From: Sediminispirochaeta smaragdinae DSM 11293
GTDB lineage: Bacteria; Spirochaetota; Spirochaetia; DSM-16054; Sediminispirochaetaceae
DNA length: 64,000 nt
Direction: 5' to 3'
Assembly: GCF_000143985.1 (NCBI RefSeq)
Contig: NC_014364.1
Coordinates: forward strand, 2,356,001 to 2,420,000
Shown here in pieces: positions 52,519 through 62,609 of this stretch; within the stretch, counting starts at the first letter, position 1; each line of letters begins with the position of its first letter. Both the position numbers and the translations under genes were made by a program. The notes under the pieces were generated by a model. The model did no database searches. It was not told where the DNA came from and saw nothing but the letters and a program-made list of their open reading frames with translations.

Positions 52519-52968
52519 TTACCCCTTGTTATGTTTTGCCAATAGGGTATCAAAAGCATTTGCAAATGGAGTGTAATGTTGTTCTCCACCCTTTTTTTGT
52601 GTGGGCATGATACCAGAAAATCGCAATTCGGTCATGATATTTCTCATGCTTACCCGTTCGGCGATATTCTCTTTAGTATAGACCGATCCATCGGTATCAA
52701 TGGCTACGGCCCCCCGTTCAACCACCCTTGCTGCAAGGAGTATGTCGCGGCTGATACAAATATCCCCGGCTTCACATTGCCGTACAAGGGCATCATCTGC
52801 CGAATCGTCCCCCTTTCCTACAAGTACCATCTCCTGCTTGGAAGATTCGACATCGGGTAAACGGCGGTCGGCAAAAAAAAGAGCGGGAATCCCCAAGCGT
52901 CCGGCCGCCCGAAGCACGATGGCACGGACATTTCTCGGACAACCGTCAGCGTCAACTAATAACTTCAC
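52519..52968 (-). CDS. YaiI/YqxD family protein (UPF0178, DUF188)
   Basis: A 149-residue protein. The conserved N-terminus KLLVDADGCPRNVRAIVLRA, GDDSADDALV, GDICISRDILLAARVVERGA and IDTDGSVYTKENIAERV identify the UPF0178 family, a PIN/NYN-like fold with Asp residues that may bind metal; its function is not established. It overlaps the 3' end of manA by 17 bp and precedes tatT by 3 bp. Confidence 0.93.
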   Translation of the reverse strand: MKLLVDADGCPRNVRAIVLRAAGRLGIPALFFADRRLPDVESSKQEMVLVGKGDDSADDALVRQCEAGDICISRDILLAARVVERGAVAIDTDGSVYTKENIAERVSMRNIMTELRFSGIMPTQKKGGEQHYTPFANAFDTLLAKHNKG

Positions 52969-54178
52969 TCAAAGGCTCTCCAGGTAAGGTGGCTATATAG
53001 GCTTGCCCCTCTCCTCTTATCTGCAAGCCGCACGTTGCAGGAAGGAAGAGACTCTGTCCGCGTTTCGCCTCCATTGAATCCGCTTGTCCGGATACTCGAA
53101 ACATAAGATGCCCCTTTGTCACCAGAACGATCGCAGGGAAACGGCCTTCAATAGTGGCCTCGCCGCCGTCGAACCGCTGCAATTCAAACTCTTGTGCCGG
53201 CGTTTGGTAGCGGAATAGCCCTACATCCGTCTTGACCGGCGTAAGTATCGCGGGGGTGGAAGAAGAAAAGATGAGCACCGACTCAAGCTCATTCATATCA
53301 ATATGTTTGTGTGTAAGCCCTCCCCGAAGGACATTATCGGAATTTGCCATGAGTTCGACGCCAACCCCTTCCACATAGGCGTGAAGCAGGCCTGCCGGTT
53401 GATAAAGAGCCTGGCCGGGGTCCAAACGGATTACATTAAGATACAGCGGTGCCGATACGGCAGGATCATCGGGATAATAGTCGATAAATCTACGAACAAG
53501 AGCGGCCTCTTTTTTCTTTCCATCAAGAGCCCCCCTTTCTTCCCTCGCCCAGGAAGCGAGAGCATCGGCAAGTTCTTTGCTATCCTCTTTCTCAAGATTA
53601 AGAAGGGCCATAAAAAAGGAGGAAAGTGCATGTTCTTTTTCCTTAAGCAAAGGGAGGAGTTTCCCTTCTGCCGTACGACTTTTTAAACGTGAAAAACCGT
53701 CGATAATTTCCTCTCGATCACGAAAGCCGCACATGGCGGTAAAAGGAGTGAGGGCCGCTATGATTTCCGGTTTGTGATTTCTATCGCGATAGTTGCGGTG
53801 AGGGGCGTCAATGGGAATTCCGGCAGCTTCCTCTCTGGCAAATCCCGCCTCTGCCTGAGCTTTATTAGGGTGGGCCTGAATCGAAAGAGGTGTCTTTGCC
53901 GCAAGGACCTTAAAAAGAAAGGGCAAACGCCCACCATATTTCCCATTAATCCCAGAGCCGAGAAAAGCCTCGGGATTGGTACTCAAAAGATCTCCCAATT
54001 CCTCGAACTTCCCCTCCTTAGACAATACCTTACTCGGACCGCGGGGATGGTCCCCCATCCAGAGCTCGGCAAAGGGACGACCGTCGGCTTTGATCCCCAA
54101 AAGCTCAGGGATAGCCGTCTCTTCCCCCCAGGGATAATGCTGTACAATATTCTGTAGAAAATACGCGTCACACTTCAT
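52952..54178 (-). CDS. manA: Mannose-6-phosphate isomerase, class I
   Basis: A 408-residue zinc enzyme interconverting mannose 6-phosphate and fructose 6-phosphate. Zinc-site text QAHPNKAQAEAGFAREE and YRDRNHKPEIIAALTPF, with HAYVEGVGVELMANSDNVLRGG, are class I signatures. The N-terminus HYPWGEETAIPELLG is typical. Divergent from the galactokinase-like gene. Confidence 0.95.
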   Translation of the reverse strand: MKCDAYFLQNIVQHYPWGEETAIPELLGIKADGRPFAELWMGDHPRGPSKVLSKEGKFEELGDLLSTNPEAFLGSGINGKYGGRLPFLFKVLAAKTPLSIQAHPNKAQAEAGFAREEAAGIPIDAPHRNYRDRNHKPEIIAALTPFTAMCGFRDREEIIDGFSRLKSRTAEGKLLPLLKEKEHALSSFFMALLNLEKEDSKELADALASWAREERGALDGKKKEAALVRRFIDYYPDDPAVSAPLYLNVIRLDPGQALYQPAGLLHAYVEGVGVELMANSDNVLRGGLTHKHIDMNELESVLIFSSSTPAILTPVKTDVGLFRYQTPAQEFELQRFDGGEATIEGRFPAIVLVTKGHLMFRVSGQADSMEAKRGQSLFLPATCGLQIRGEGQAYIATLPGEPLSEVIS

Positions 54179-54293
54179 ACAACTAGTGTATACCGCTCTT
54201 CAAGAGATAGTCAAAGGGAGAGCCCTTGCCAGAAAGGGTAATATCGCCCCATACTATAGCAACAAAACCCGAAACAATAGGCAGGAACCAAAG

Positions 54294-55469
54294 ATGATAT
54301 CGGAAGGCATGCTAGATACATTATTTGCAAACCAGTTTCGTCGAGAGAGCAGTTGCTTGGTCGTTAGCCCGGGAAGAACGGAACTGTGCGGTAACCATAC
54401 CGACCATAATCGAGGTAAAGTCCTTGCTGCGGCAATAGATCTTGCCAAGACGGCCGCCGTTGCGCCGAGGGACGATATGCGGGTTGAGATCATCACGGAG
54501 GGTTTACCCGAACGGGTAGACCTTATAATCGATGACGACAAACCGCGAGAAGAGGAAAAGGGAACCTCCTCTGCCCTTGTTCGGGGAGTTATTGCGGCCC
54601 TTCGGCGGAAGGGATTCAAAGCAGCGGGCTTTTCAGCCTTCGTTCGCAGCGGGGTGGCTCTCGGCTCCGGCTTAAGCTCTTCGGCAAGCTTTGAAGTGCT
54701 CATTGCAAAAATCATCTCCAGACTTTTTAACAACGACACTATCGATCCCTTGACCATGGCCCTCGCGGGGCAAGAGGCAGAAAATCGGTTTTTCGGAAAG
54801 CCCTGCGGCCTTATGGACCAGATTGCCTGTTCCTACGGCGGTATTGTGTCCGTTGATCTGGAATATCCGGAGAAGCCGATAATCGAATCGGTCGACTTTA
54901 GCTTTTACGACCACGGGTACACCCTCGCAGTCATTCATACCGGGGGCAGTCATGCCGATCTTACCGGCGATTATGCAGCGGTTCCCCAAGAGATGGAGGC
55001 TGTCGCCCGTTTTTTCGGAAAAACGGCATGCCGCCAGTTGTCGAGAAATCAGCTTTTCGAGGAGCTTTCCTCTCTTCGAAAAGCGGTTGGAGACAGGGCC
55101 ATATTGCGTGCACTCCATTTTTTTAATGAAAATGCTCGTGTAACAGAAGCCACTGAAGCATTAAAGAAAGGAAACATGCAGGAATATCTTTCGATCATAC
55201 GGGCTTCTGCTAAAAGTAGCCGGGATCTGCTTCAAAATATCTATTCCCCATCAAAACCGGAGGAACAGAATATCTCCATGGCTTTGGCCCTTGCCGAAGA
55301 GTTGCTTGGAAATGATGGAGCCTGCCGGGTCCATGGGGGAGGCTTTGCCGGAACCATCCAGGCCTATGTTCCCAACGAAAGATTTTCCTTTTTTCGAGAA
55401 AGGATGGAGCATTATCAAGGAAAAGGAAGCGTCACTCCCATCTTAATATCCTCAACGGGGGAGTGCTAA
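54294..55469 (+). CDS. Galactokinase-like GHMP sugar kinase
   Basis: About 391 residues from ATG 54294 with AGGA 7 bp upstream. GHMP kinase: N-terminal sugar-binding motif GRTELCGNHTDHNRG (galactokinases usually read GRxNLIGEHxDYxxG), ATP motif GVALGSGLSSSASFE, and C-terminal GACRVHGGGFAGTIQ. It most likely phosphorylates galactose or a related sugar at C1. The Glu-to-Asn and Tyr-to-His changes in the signature leave some doubt. No other Leloir genes are adjacent. Confidence 0.85.
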   Translation: MISEGMLDTLFANQFRRESSCLVVSPGRTELCGNHTDHNRGKVLAAAIDLAKTAAVAPRDDMRVEIITEGLPERVDLIIDDDKPREEEKGTSSALVRGVIAALRRKGFKAAGFSAFVRSGVALGSGLSSSASFEVLIAKIISRLFNNDTIDPLTMALAGQEAENRFFGKPCGLMDQIACSYGGIVSVDLEYPEKPIIESVDFSFYDHGYTLAVIHTGGSHADLTGDYAAVPQEMEAVARFFGKTACRQLSRNQLFEELSSLRKAVGDRAILRALHFFNENARVTEATEALKKGNMQEYLSIIRASAKSSRDLLQNIYSPSKPEEQNISMALALAEELLGNDGACRVHGGGFAGTIQAYVPNERFSFFRERMEHYQGKGSVTPILISSTGEC

Positions 55470-55471
55470 AC

Positions 55472-55501
55472 TTGACCACCAACCGTCGACCGTCGTATAA
55501 A
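55472..55501 (+). promoter_or_regulatory. Promoter of the pfp gene
   Basis: TTGACC (55472-55477) and TATAAA (55496-55501) are separated by 18 bp, 42 bp before ATG 55544. GAGGAG precedes the ATG. Confidence 0.55.
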
Positions 55502-55543
55502 AATAAAACGCGTACGTAATACATCAATCCGAGGAGTATCCAG

Positions 55544-57211
55544 ATGAATATTTCACTACTACAGAAAAGCCGATATGGCTATAAGCCTATTCTCCCGAGA
55601 GCCCTTTCTGGGGATCTGGGAACGTTGAAAACGGTGACGGGAGAGGCAACCGAATCGGTTGCCAATCAGAATGAAATGAAACAACTCTTTCCCATAAGTT
55701 ACGGAAAGCCAATCGTTACCTTTGAACCCGGCGAGGGCAGCGTCACTTCAAGAGCCTTAAAGGTGGGGGTCATCCTTTCCGGAGGGCAGGCCCCAGGCGG
55801 ACACAATGTCATTGCAGGGCTCTACGACGGTTTGAAGAAATGTAATCCTGAATCGAAGTTATTCGGTTTTCTCGGAGGTCCTTCAGGCATTCTGGATGAT
55901 AAAGCCATTGAATTGAGCGATGGCTATGTCGATCAGTACCGCAATACCGGAGGATTCGACATTATCGGTTCCGGCAGAACAAAACTGGAAACCGAAGAGC
56001 AGTTTGCCCGCTGTGCGGAAGTTTGCAAAGCCAGGGGCATAGAGGCCATCGTCATTATTGGGGGTGATGATTCCAATACGAACGCTGCGGTTCTGGCCGA
56101 ATACTTTGCAAGGCAGAAACATGACCTTTCGGTGATTGGTGTTCCTAAAACCATTGATGGCGACCTGAAAAATGAGCAGATCGAGGTAAGTTTTGGTTTC
56201 GATACCGCTACAAAAACCTACTCCGAACTGATCGGTAATATTGAACGTGATGCAAACTCCGCCAAGAAGTATTGGCATTTTATCAAGTTGATGGGGCGAT
56301 CGGCCAGCCATATCTGCCTCGAGTGCGCCCTTCAGACACACCCAAGCATCGCTCTTATCAGCGAAGAGGTCGAAGAAAAGGGAATGACACTCAATGAGAT
56401 AGTCAACCAGATTGTCGATGTCGTTGTGACAAGAAGCAAAGAGGGGGAAGATTTCGGCGTTGCCCTTGTACCCGAAGGGTTAATTGAATTCGTTCCGGAG
56501 ATGAAACATCTCATTGAGGAGCTCAATGACCTACTGGCTCACCACGAGGAGCATTTTTCTACCCTCAGAACCTTCGAAGATCAGTCCGAATGGGTAAATA
56601 AGAACCTTTCACGGGACAGCTCCTATGTCTTCTCCAGCCTGCCGAACAATATTCAACGCCAGCTTCTCATGGACAGAGATCCCCACGGAAATGTACAGGT
56701 ATCAAGAATCGAAACCGAGCAGCTGCTTATTGAAATGGTTGCGGACAAGCTCGAAGAGATGAAGCACGACGGCAAATATGCGGGAAAGTTCTCTACACAG
56801 CACCACTTTTTCGGATATGAGGGGCGTTGCGCCTTTCCTTCCAATTTTGATACAAACTACTGCTATGCCCTTGGTTTCAACGCTGCGGTTCTTATCCGAG
56901 AGAGCCTAAGCGGCTATATCTCTTCCATCAGAAATCTCGGCCAGCCAGCCTCCCAATGGGTCGCGGGGGGAATTCCTCTTACCATGATGATGAACATGGA
57001 GCTTCGGCACGGAGAGATGAAGCCTGTCATCAAAAAGGCCCTTGTTGATTTATCTGGAGCTCCTTTCCGAACATTCGTTGCACACAGAGATGAATGGGCG
57101 GTTAAGACCAGCTTTACCTACCCCGGTGCAATCCAGTACTATGGGCCGGACGAGGTGTGTAATATGCCTACTATTTCTCTCAGCCTCGAAGCGGGAAAAG
57201 AGTTTATCTAA
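55544..57211 (+). CDS. pfp: Pyrophosphate-fructose 6-phosphate 1-phosphotransferase (long, beta-type)
   Basis: A 555-residue PPi-dependent phosphofructokinase, reversible entry point of glycolysis. [47 protein letters not shown] (GGDDS marks PPi-type enzymes), [11 protein letters not shown] and [12 protein letters not shown] are visible. The length fits the long spirochaete/plant-beta class. Own promoter upstream and terminator downstream. Confidence 0.96.
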   Translation: MNISLLQKSRYGYKPILPRALSGDLGTLKTVTGEATESVANQNEMKQLFPISYGKPIVTFEPGEGSVTSRALKVGVILSGGQAPGGHNVIAGLYDGLKKCNPESKLFGFLGGPSGILDDKAIELSDGYVDQYRNTGGFDIIGSGRTKLETEEQFARCAEVCKARGIEAIVIIGGDDSNTNAAVLAEYFARQKHDLSVIGVPKTIDGDLKNEQIEVSFGFDTATKTYSELIGNIERDANSAKKYWHFIKLMGRSASHICLECALQTHPSIALISEEVEEKGMTLNEIVNQIVDVVVTRSKEGEDFGVALVPEGLIEFVPEMKHLIEELNDLLAHHEEHFSTLRTFEDQSEWVNKNLSRDSSYVFSSLPNNIQRQLLMDRDPHGNVQVSRIETEQLLIEMVADKLEEMKHDGKYAGKFSTQHHFFGYEGRCAFPSNFDTNYCYALGFNAAVLIRESLSGYISSIRNLGQPASQWVAGGIPLTMMMNMELRHGEMKPVIKKALVDLSGAPFRTFVAHRDEWAVKTSFTYPGAIQYYGPDEVCNMPTISLSLEAGKEFI

Positions 57212-57220
57212 AACTATGAT

Positions 57221-57250
57221 AAAGGGCGGCGTCAGATGAAGCCGCCCTTT
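57221..57250 (+). terminator. Rho-independent terminator after pfp
   Basis: Perfect arms AAAGGGCGGC (57221-57230) and GCCGCCCTTT (57241-57250) with a 10-nt loop, ending in a short T tract. It lies 10 bp after the pfp stop. Confidence 0.8.
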
Positions 57251-57276
57251 ATATGGTATATATTAATCGTATTGTG

Positions 57277-59808
57277 ATGCTAAGCCGTTTTTTTTCATAC
57301 CGTTTTTTTATGGTTTTTCCACTTTTGATTTCACTCTTGTGTTTTTCCTGTGCAACAAGGTATCCCAACGCCTATCTCGATACCTCGATGTACAGAATCG
57401 AGCAAGACCGAAAAACCATCGAAGAAGAGGAAGGGCTTTCGTTTCCCTTGTCGGAACAACAATATCTGAAAGAAGATATAAACGGGCACTTGCCTGAAAG
57501 TATTTACATAAAGACCCGTACGCAAACCTTCAATACCAATTACTATTTCATTCTCGTCGACGGCCGCATCTATTATAAGTCGAGAGATAAGGAAACGAAG
57601 CCGACGGATTGGGCCCTTTTGACAAGAACGGGATTGCCACACAGACGTTTTTCCCTGAATTTTCATCATGCATCACGGATTGTGGAAATTTCTGCGGACG
57701 CCGATGAACTTATGGCCTTGTCCGATGAAGGAGTATTCTACCGCATAAAACTTGGCTATAGCCTCCGGCAGAGGAAGGAAAGGTGGTACGATGTTCAGGG
57801 GTGGCCCTATGAATCGGAGTTGAAGATGAATCCCCTTGTCGTGGGAAACCGCGCTTGGAGCATCGGGATCCGTAACGACCAGGTTCTTTGGTACGAAGAT
57901 ATCTATCACAATCAGCATCACTATGGGACCATGGGTATTAACACCATCTACGTTCTCGGAAAAGAAGGCCAAGAGATACGATTTGCAGATACAGGATTGC
58001 CTAGTGATTTCAGCCATAATCTCCTTGGTCCGGAACGGGGAAGTTTTATAGCGGAATCGATCAGTGCAAGTGCATCGACCATGTTCCTTATAAACGCCGC
58101 CGGAGAGATGTATACTCGTTTGGCGGATTTCGACACCGTCGGGAGCGATCCGATGTTCTATAAATATACCTATGAAAAACGGGATTTCGGCATAGCAGGT
58201 TCCGATTACCGCTCTAATTTCACCCCATGGGCCCTGCCCTCTGAGCCTTGGCAAAAGCAGCCTTCCGTCAACCTGTCGGCAGGGGCTCGACTATCCCGTC
58301 GCATTACGATACTTCAGACTGGAAAAGGAAACGAAGCCCGCGAACTGCGTGTCGCGGGAAGCAATTCTGCGGGAGAAAACGGATATTATTATAAAATGCT
58401 CACCGATCAAACATGGTCTTTTCGAAAGGCTCCGCTCTTTTTGTCGGAAGAGGATTTTCTTGACGATCAACTGATTCGTAAAGGGAGTGCACCTCGAGGG
58501 CTTAGGCAGGAACACGCCTTTGAGGGTAGATTGTGGACGGATAATGTTCCGGATAGCGAATATACCTTCTCCATTCCCGATTTTTCGATTCAGGAAGGAT
58601 CCTGTCATCTTATTATGCAACGGGGAGAAGAGTCTTTTACCCTCGTTCTTCATCCTGTAGAAATGTGGACCTATCTCAAGAGATACAACCCTGGCAGAGA
58701 CGGTACAGCGAAGCTTTTTTTTATAACCACCGAGGTTCCCAAAACAGATTATGAAACCTTGTCTCCGGAGTTTTCGTCAATGATACGGGACTATATTGCA
58801 CCCGAAAGCCTACAGCTTTTTGCTTATGTTGCCGAGGCGACAAGCGATTATGTACTCATAAAACCAAAAACAAGTCACAATCAGCGCTCCTATCTTTTTT
58901 TGACAAAACCGGGTGAAGAAAAGCCATATACTCCAGACATCCTAAGAACAGGAGCGGAAGGGGATGATGAGTTAATCTCCCGCTATATGTCGGAGGAACT
59001 AGTTCTCAAGGACCCTGATTTTGTGGACATACGACGGAGAAGCGAGGTCGAAAAAAAGCTTGCCGAAAATATCGAGTATCGGAAAACCCTTGATAAGGCG
59101 CTGAGATTGTTTCGCGGATATGCCAGAAGTTCCGATCTCTCACGACTCGCCTATTCGGCCTTCGACGGACTATCGTTCGTCACCTTTATGCAGCATATCG
59201 ATTTCCCCAAAATTAAGACATTGACCATGTTTGGTGAACCGATCATGGCGAACAACCACAATCTCTATACCGCAATGGCCGAGAACAAGGATTGGCTGTA
59301 CGGAAATATCATAGCGCTTCTTGATTTGCGCATAGCTGCATATCGAGAGCTATTGGAGGATTTCGACGATAATAACTATACAGCAACTGTTTCGCCCCAT
59401 TATGCAGAGGACTATATCGGTTATTTTCGTAAGCTTGGGATTCCCTCATCCGCACGAGGTTCCCTCTTCCTTTCCGAAGGTACATCGGCACAAGGCAAGA
59501 TATTTCCGATCTCGCCTCTTTTTCCGGGATTTCTTATCGTTAACGATGATACGTCGGATCTCATTCTTGTTGAACTGGTAAAACCGGAACAGGCCATCTC
59601 GAATCTTCTTCAGGACGATCAAAAGGAAAAGATCCTTAAAACGAAGGTTCGCTTTTATCTTATGCATGCCTCCTATGAGGAAGAAACAGCGCTTTCCTCA
59701 CTGCAAGGTGCAAACGGATGGATTGAATGGGACGATAGTCACCTTACCGTTATACAACGAATTTCTCTCTTTAAGGCAAAACGGGTGTTTATCGCCTTTA
59801 CGCACTGA
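57277..59808 (+). CDS. Large lipoprotein of unknown function
   Basis: About 843 residues from ATG 57277; starts at 57253 or 57310 are also possible and none has a clear ribosome site. Signal peptide FFMVFPLLISLLCFSC gives a relaxed spirochaete lipobox. The N-terminal half has repeated units of the form (I/S)xAxAxxxxxLxxxGxxYxR (for example ISADADELMALSDEGVFYRI and SISASASTMFLINAAGEMYT), suggesting beta-propeller-like blades. The C-terminal half is mixed helical. I do not recognise a family. Transcribed alone after the pfp terminator. Confidence 0.8.
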   Translation: MLSRFFSYRFFMVFPLLISLLCFSCATRYPNAYLDTSMYRIEQDRKTIEEEEGLSFPLSEQQYLKEDINGHLPESIYIKTRTQTFNTNYYFILVDGRIYYKSRDKETKPTDWALLTRTGLPHRRFSLNFHHASRIVEISADADELMALSDEGVFYRIKLGYSLRQRKERWYDVQGWPYESELKMNPLVVGNRAWSIGIRNDQVLWYEDIYHNQHHYGTMGINTIYVLGKEGQEIRFADTGLPSDFSHNLLGPERGSFIAESISASASTMFLINAAGEMYTRLADFDTVGSDPMFYKYTYEKRDFGIAGSDYRSNFTPWALPSEPWQKQPSVNLSAGARLSRRITILQTGKGNEARELRVAGSNSAGENGYYYKMLTDQTWSFRKAPLFLSEEDFLDDQLIRKGSAPRGLRQEHAFEGRLWTDNVPDSEYTFSIPDFSIQEGSCHLIMQRGEESFTLVLHPVEMWTYLKRYNPGRDGTAKLFFITTEVPKTDYETLSPEFSSMIRDYIAPESLQLFAYVAEATSDYVLIKPKTSHNQRSYLFLTKPGEEKPYTPDILRTGAEGDDELISRYMSEELVLKDPDFVDIRRRSEVEKKLAENIEYRKTLDKALRLFRGYARSSDLSRLAYSAFDGLSFVTFMQHIDFPKIKTLTMFGEPIMANNHNLYTAMAENKDWLYGNIIALLDLRIAAYRELLEDFDDNNYTATVSPHYAEDYIGYFRKLGIPSSARGSLFLSEGTSAQGKIFPISPLFPGFLIVNDDTSDLILVELVKPEQAISNLLQDDQKEKILKTKVRFYLMHASYEEETALSSLQGANGWIEWDDSHLTVIQRISLFKAKRVFIAFTH

Positions 59809-59823
59809 AATCCCATATCAATC

Positions 59824-60663
59824 TTATATCTGCTTATCGGCAACGGCATCGTAGGTGAGCTCAAGGGCTTTTCGCACTTCCGGATAGTTTTCATAGAGTA
59901 ACGTCGTCAAAACCTCGATAAGAAAATAAAAAGGTAGACGGGTACTTAACTCCGCCTGAAGAGCCGGAATTTTGATTGCCGTAATCATACTGCAATCCGA
60001 CAGTTCTATTAATGGCGATTTTATATGGTTTGTAAACGATACGATTCTTGCCTTCGCTTTTTTCGCCAGCTTGACTGTCTCCAAAATTCCCTTTGTTGCT
60101 CCCGAAAAAGAAAATACAACCAGCAGATCTTCAGGACTTAATAAAGAAACCCGATATGCCTGGACATGTTCATCAGCATCAAGCGAAATGTTCCCAAACC
60201 CAAGCCGCAATAGTCTGTACACAAAGTCCTGCGCCATGGGAAACGATCCACCGAAACCGATCACAATAATCTTCCGTGCCGCTATAATATGCTGTGCTGT
60301 CTCGAGCAGAGCTGCCTCATCGGTATTCCGAACGGTACTATTCAGCTGCTTGATTACTTTCTTCCGATAGCTTTCAAGAAAAGAGCCGTTATCACCTTCT
60401 TTTATCTGTTCAACATGATTATTTTCAGTTGCAAGACGAATTTTGAAATCCTGAAAACCCGAACAGCCAATTTTTTTGCAAAAACGAATAATGGTACCAT
60501 ATCCGACTCCGCTTTCTTCTATAACTTCGGTAATGGTTTTAAATATGATCTGGGGATTCTTCTTGATATAGCTAATTAATTTCTGCTCAGTCGAACTAAA
60601 AACATTCGACTGCGTCTCAATCTTATCCCATAAAAGCATATCGTTTTTATAGCATAGTTCCAT
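59824..60663 (-). CDS. MurR/RpiR-family transcriptional regulator
   Basis: A 279-residue regulator with an N-terminal RpiR-type HTH (KTITEVIEESGVGYGTIIRF; CKKIGCSGFQDFKIRLA) and a C-terminal SIS sugar-phosphate-sensing domain (IIVIGFGGSFPMAQDFVYRL; LVVFSFSGATKGILETV). The start overlaps the SIS-protein stop (TAATG). Likely controls the operon according to a phosphorylated sugar. Confidence 0.92.
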   Translation of the reverse strand: MELCYKNDMLLWDKIETQSNVFSSTEQKLISYIKKNPQIIFKTITEVIEESGVGYGTIIRFCKKIGCSGFQDFKIRLATENNHVEQIKEGDNGSFLESYRKKVIKQLNSTVRNTDEAALLETAQHIIAARKIIVIGFGGSFPMAQDFVYRLLRLGFGNISLDADEHVQAYRVSLLSPEDLLVVFSFSGATKGILETVKLAKKAKARIVSFTNHIKSPLIELSDCSMITAIKIPALQAELSTRLPFYFLIEVLTTLLYENYPEVRKALELTYDAVADKQI

Positions 60664-61709
60664 TATTCTGTCTTTGTAACTTTGCTGCTATATTTGGGAA
60701 TACCTGCTTTGGGATTTTTTTTGCACGCATAGGCAACCATGAGCTCTTGAAATGTCGTCATTACCCCAAGGGCTGCCGCAATATCGTTTCCCACAGGACA
60801 GTGGATAGTGATGGCATGGTCTAAAGGACTCATGCCGGAGGAGTCTATCACTATCAAGGCACAGGAACTTTTCTCAACTATTGTGCTTAGACTCTTGGCC
60901 AGTGTCCCTGCCCTTCCGCTTTGACGAAACAGAACCAAGACACTATCCTCGGAAAGGACCTCTACAGGACCATGTCGCAGTTGGCCGGCCTCGTTGCAGA
61001 CAATCGGCTGGCCACTCAACTCTTCCAGGCCAAGAGAGAAAAGATGTGCAAGTCCGGAGAATAGGCTTCGTCCTGTAACAACAATGTGTTGCTTCGCATA
61101 TAGTACGCCTAATGCCCGTTCCATCGCCGAAAGGTCGGATTGTGCAAATGCAATAGAATTCATAACGGCCTCTTTACTGACGCCACCAAGCTCAAGGGTA
61201 ATATATGCCATGACAGCTAAGGAAAGGGTAACGCTTCTTGTTCCGGCATATGCAAGCTCGGCACCTCCCGATGCCACTATCGCGTTAGTCCCTTTTGCAA
61301 TGGAGCTTTCTTCACTTAGCGTTATGCCGTAAACCTCTTCATCGGAAAGCAAATTCATACATTTAACAGTTTCTATGGATTCTCCTGATTGTGATGTCAG
61401 GATCACCAGCCGGTCATTAATGGCCACCGGACTATAAAGGAATTCCGAAGCGGTCATTGCCCAGGCTTCAACGCCGCAGGCTCGTAATTGCAAGGAAAAT
61501 ATCTCATTAACAAAGTGTGAAGCCCCCATGCCTAAAAGGAGCACTTTTTTCCTCTCTTGAATTCTTGCCGCAAGTTTTGTCATCTGTATATGCTGTTGCC
61601 TGTAGGTCTGTACGGCGTCCGCCGCCTGCTTATTCATCTCGACCAAGAGAGGTTCGACTCCTGTCGTATCGGAAAGGAGCATTTTATACTTATTCAATAG
61701 TTCGTTCAT
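60663..61709 (-). CDS. Double-SIS sugar isomerase/deaminase (GlmS-isomerase/AgaS-like)
   Basis: A 348-residue protein with two SIS domains: VLLLGMGASHFVNEIFSLQL with LVILTSQSGESIETVKCMN, and HIVVTGRSLFSGLAHLFSLGLEELSGQP with HGPVEVLSEDS. It resembles GlmS isomerase-domain, FrlB or AgaS proteins and probably deaminates or isomerises an amino-sugar phosphate. GGAGG lies upstream of the ATG, 3 bp after the ROK kinase gene. Confidence 0.88.
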   Translation of the reverse strand: MNELLNKYKMLLSDTTGVEPLLVEMNKQAADAVQTYRQQHIQMTKLAARIQERKKVLLLGMGASHFVNEIFSLQLRACGVEAWAMTASEFLYSPVAINDRLVILTSQSGESIETVKCMNLLSDEEVYGITLSEESSIAKGTNAIVASGGAELAYAGTRSVTLSLAVMAYITLELGGVSKEAVMNSIAFAQSDLSAMERALGVLYAKQHIVVTGRSLFSGLAHLFSLGLEELSGQPIVCNEAGQLRHGPVEVLSEDSVLVLFRQSGRAGTLAKSLSTIVEKSSCALIVIDSSGMSPLDHAITIHCPVGNDIAAALGVMTTFQELMVAYACKKNPKAGIPKYSSKVTKTE

Positions 61710-61712
61710 TCT

Positions 61713-62609
61713 TTATCGTTCCTCCGTGTATGCCATTAATGCAGCTCCATAACATCCTGCCAATGATCCCTTACGTGCCGGTATCAATCTCGTTTTCCCG
61801 TATGTGGAAAGCAGGCGTTCAAGCAGACAGCTAAGGTCGGGAATAATATATTCCACAAGCAAGTCCTCTATTCCGCCTCCGATAATGATGATTTGGGGAT
61901 GAAAGATGATCGAAAGACTCAGCACGGCATCGGTCAAGGCCTTAACCAAACGCTTTCGGAATTTTTCTTTTTCTTTATCACTCCCCTGAGCTTGTAATAT
62001 CTCCTCCGGAGATGAAGCAAAGCGCAATTGTGCATCTCTATTTATTGCGGTTCCCGACAGGACATTCTCCAGGCATGCCGTTTTTCCGCAGTAACAGAGG
62101 ATATCTGCATCAACTCCTACCGGAATGTGGCCTATCTCAGGATGCACTCCGCCTGGAAGGCGAAAGATTTTTCCATCAAGGCGGATCGAACACCCCACTC
62201 CAGTTCCGAATGTCAACATGATGGAGTTCCCCGGTGGGGTATCCATGCTTTCAATTTCCCCCAGGTGAGCCGTGTTCGCATCATTCTCAAGCAGGACGGG
62301 AACCTGCAGGCGTTCCCGAAGTGCCATAGTGAGGCTGTGCCCTTCAAAACCTGGGAGGGTATAGGGATTTTCAATAACACCTGTCTTGATATTAAGCGGC
62401 CCGGAGCATCCAATACCAAGCGAACAAAGCACGCCTCCGGAGTTCTTGAGCATCGTGCCGATCTCTTCAGAAATGGTATCGACGGCTCTTTCCATCCCGT
62501 CTATCGAACAGGTCGGAAAGCTTGCAGTATCGATAGGATGCTTTTCGGCATCAAGCAACATGCATTTCATTGATGTTCCGCCTATATCCAAACCGGCATA
62601 CACTTTCAA
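61713..62609 (-). CDS. ROK-family sugar kinase
   Basis: A 298-residue kinase. AGLDIGGTSMKCMLLD is the ATP-binding motif, LENDANTAHLGE the catalytic Asp region, GVHPEIGHIPVG the zinc His, and CYCGKTACLENVLSG the ROK zinc-Cys cluster. TTG start overlapping the permease stop. With SIS and RpiR neighbours, an amino sugar such as N-acetylglucosamine or N-acetylmannosamine is likely, but not proven. Confidence 0.9.
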   Translation of the reverse strand: MKVYAGLDIGGTSMKCMLLDAEKHPIDTASFPTCSIDGMERAVDTISEEIGTMLKNSGGVLCSLGIGCSGPLNIKTGVIENPYTLPGFEGHSLTMALRERLQVPVLLENDANTAHLGEIESMDTPPGNSIMLTFGTGVGCSIRLDGKIFRLPGGVHPEIGHIPVGVDADILCYCGKTACLENVLSGTAINRDAQLRFASSPEEILQAQGSDKEKEKFRKRLVKALTDAVLSLSIIFHPQIIIIGGGIEDLLVEYIIPDLSCLLERLLSTYGKTRLIPARKGSLAGCYGAALMAYTEER

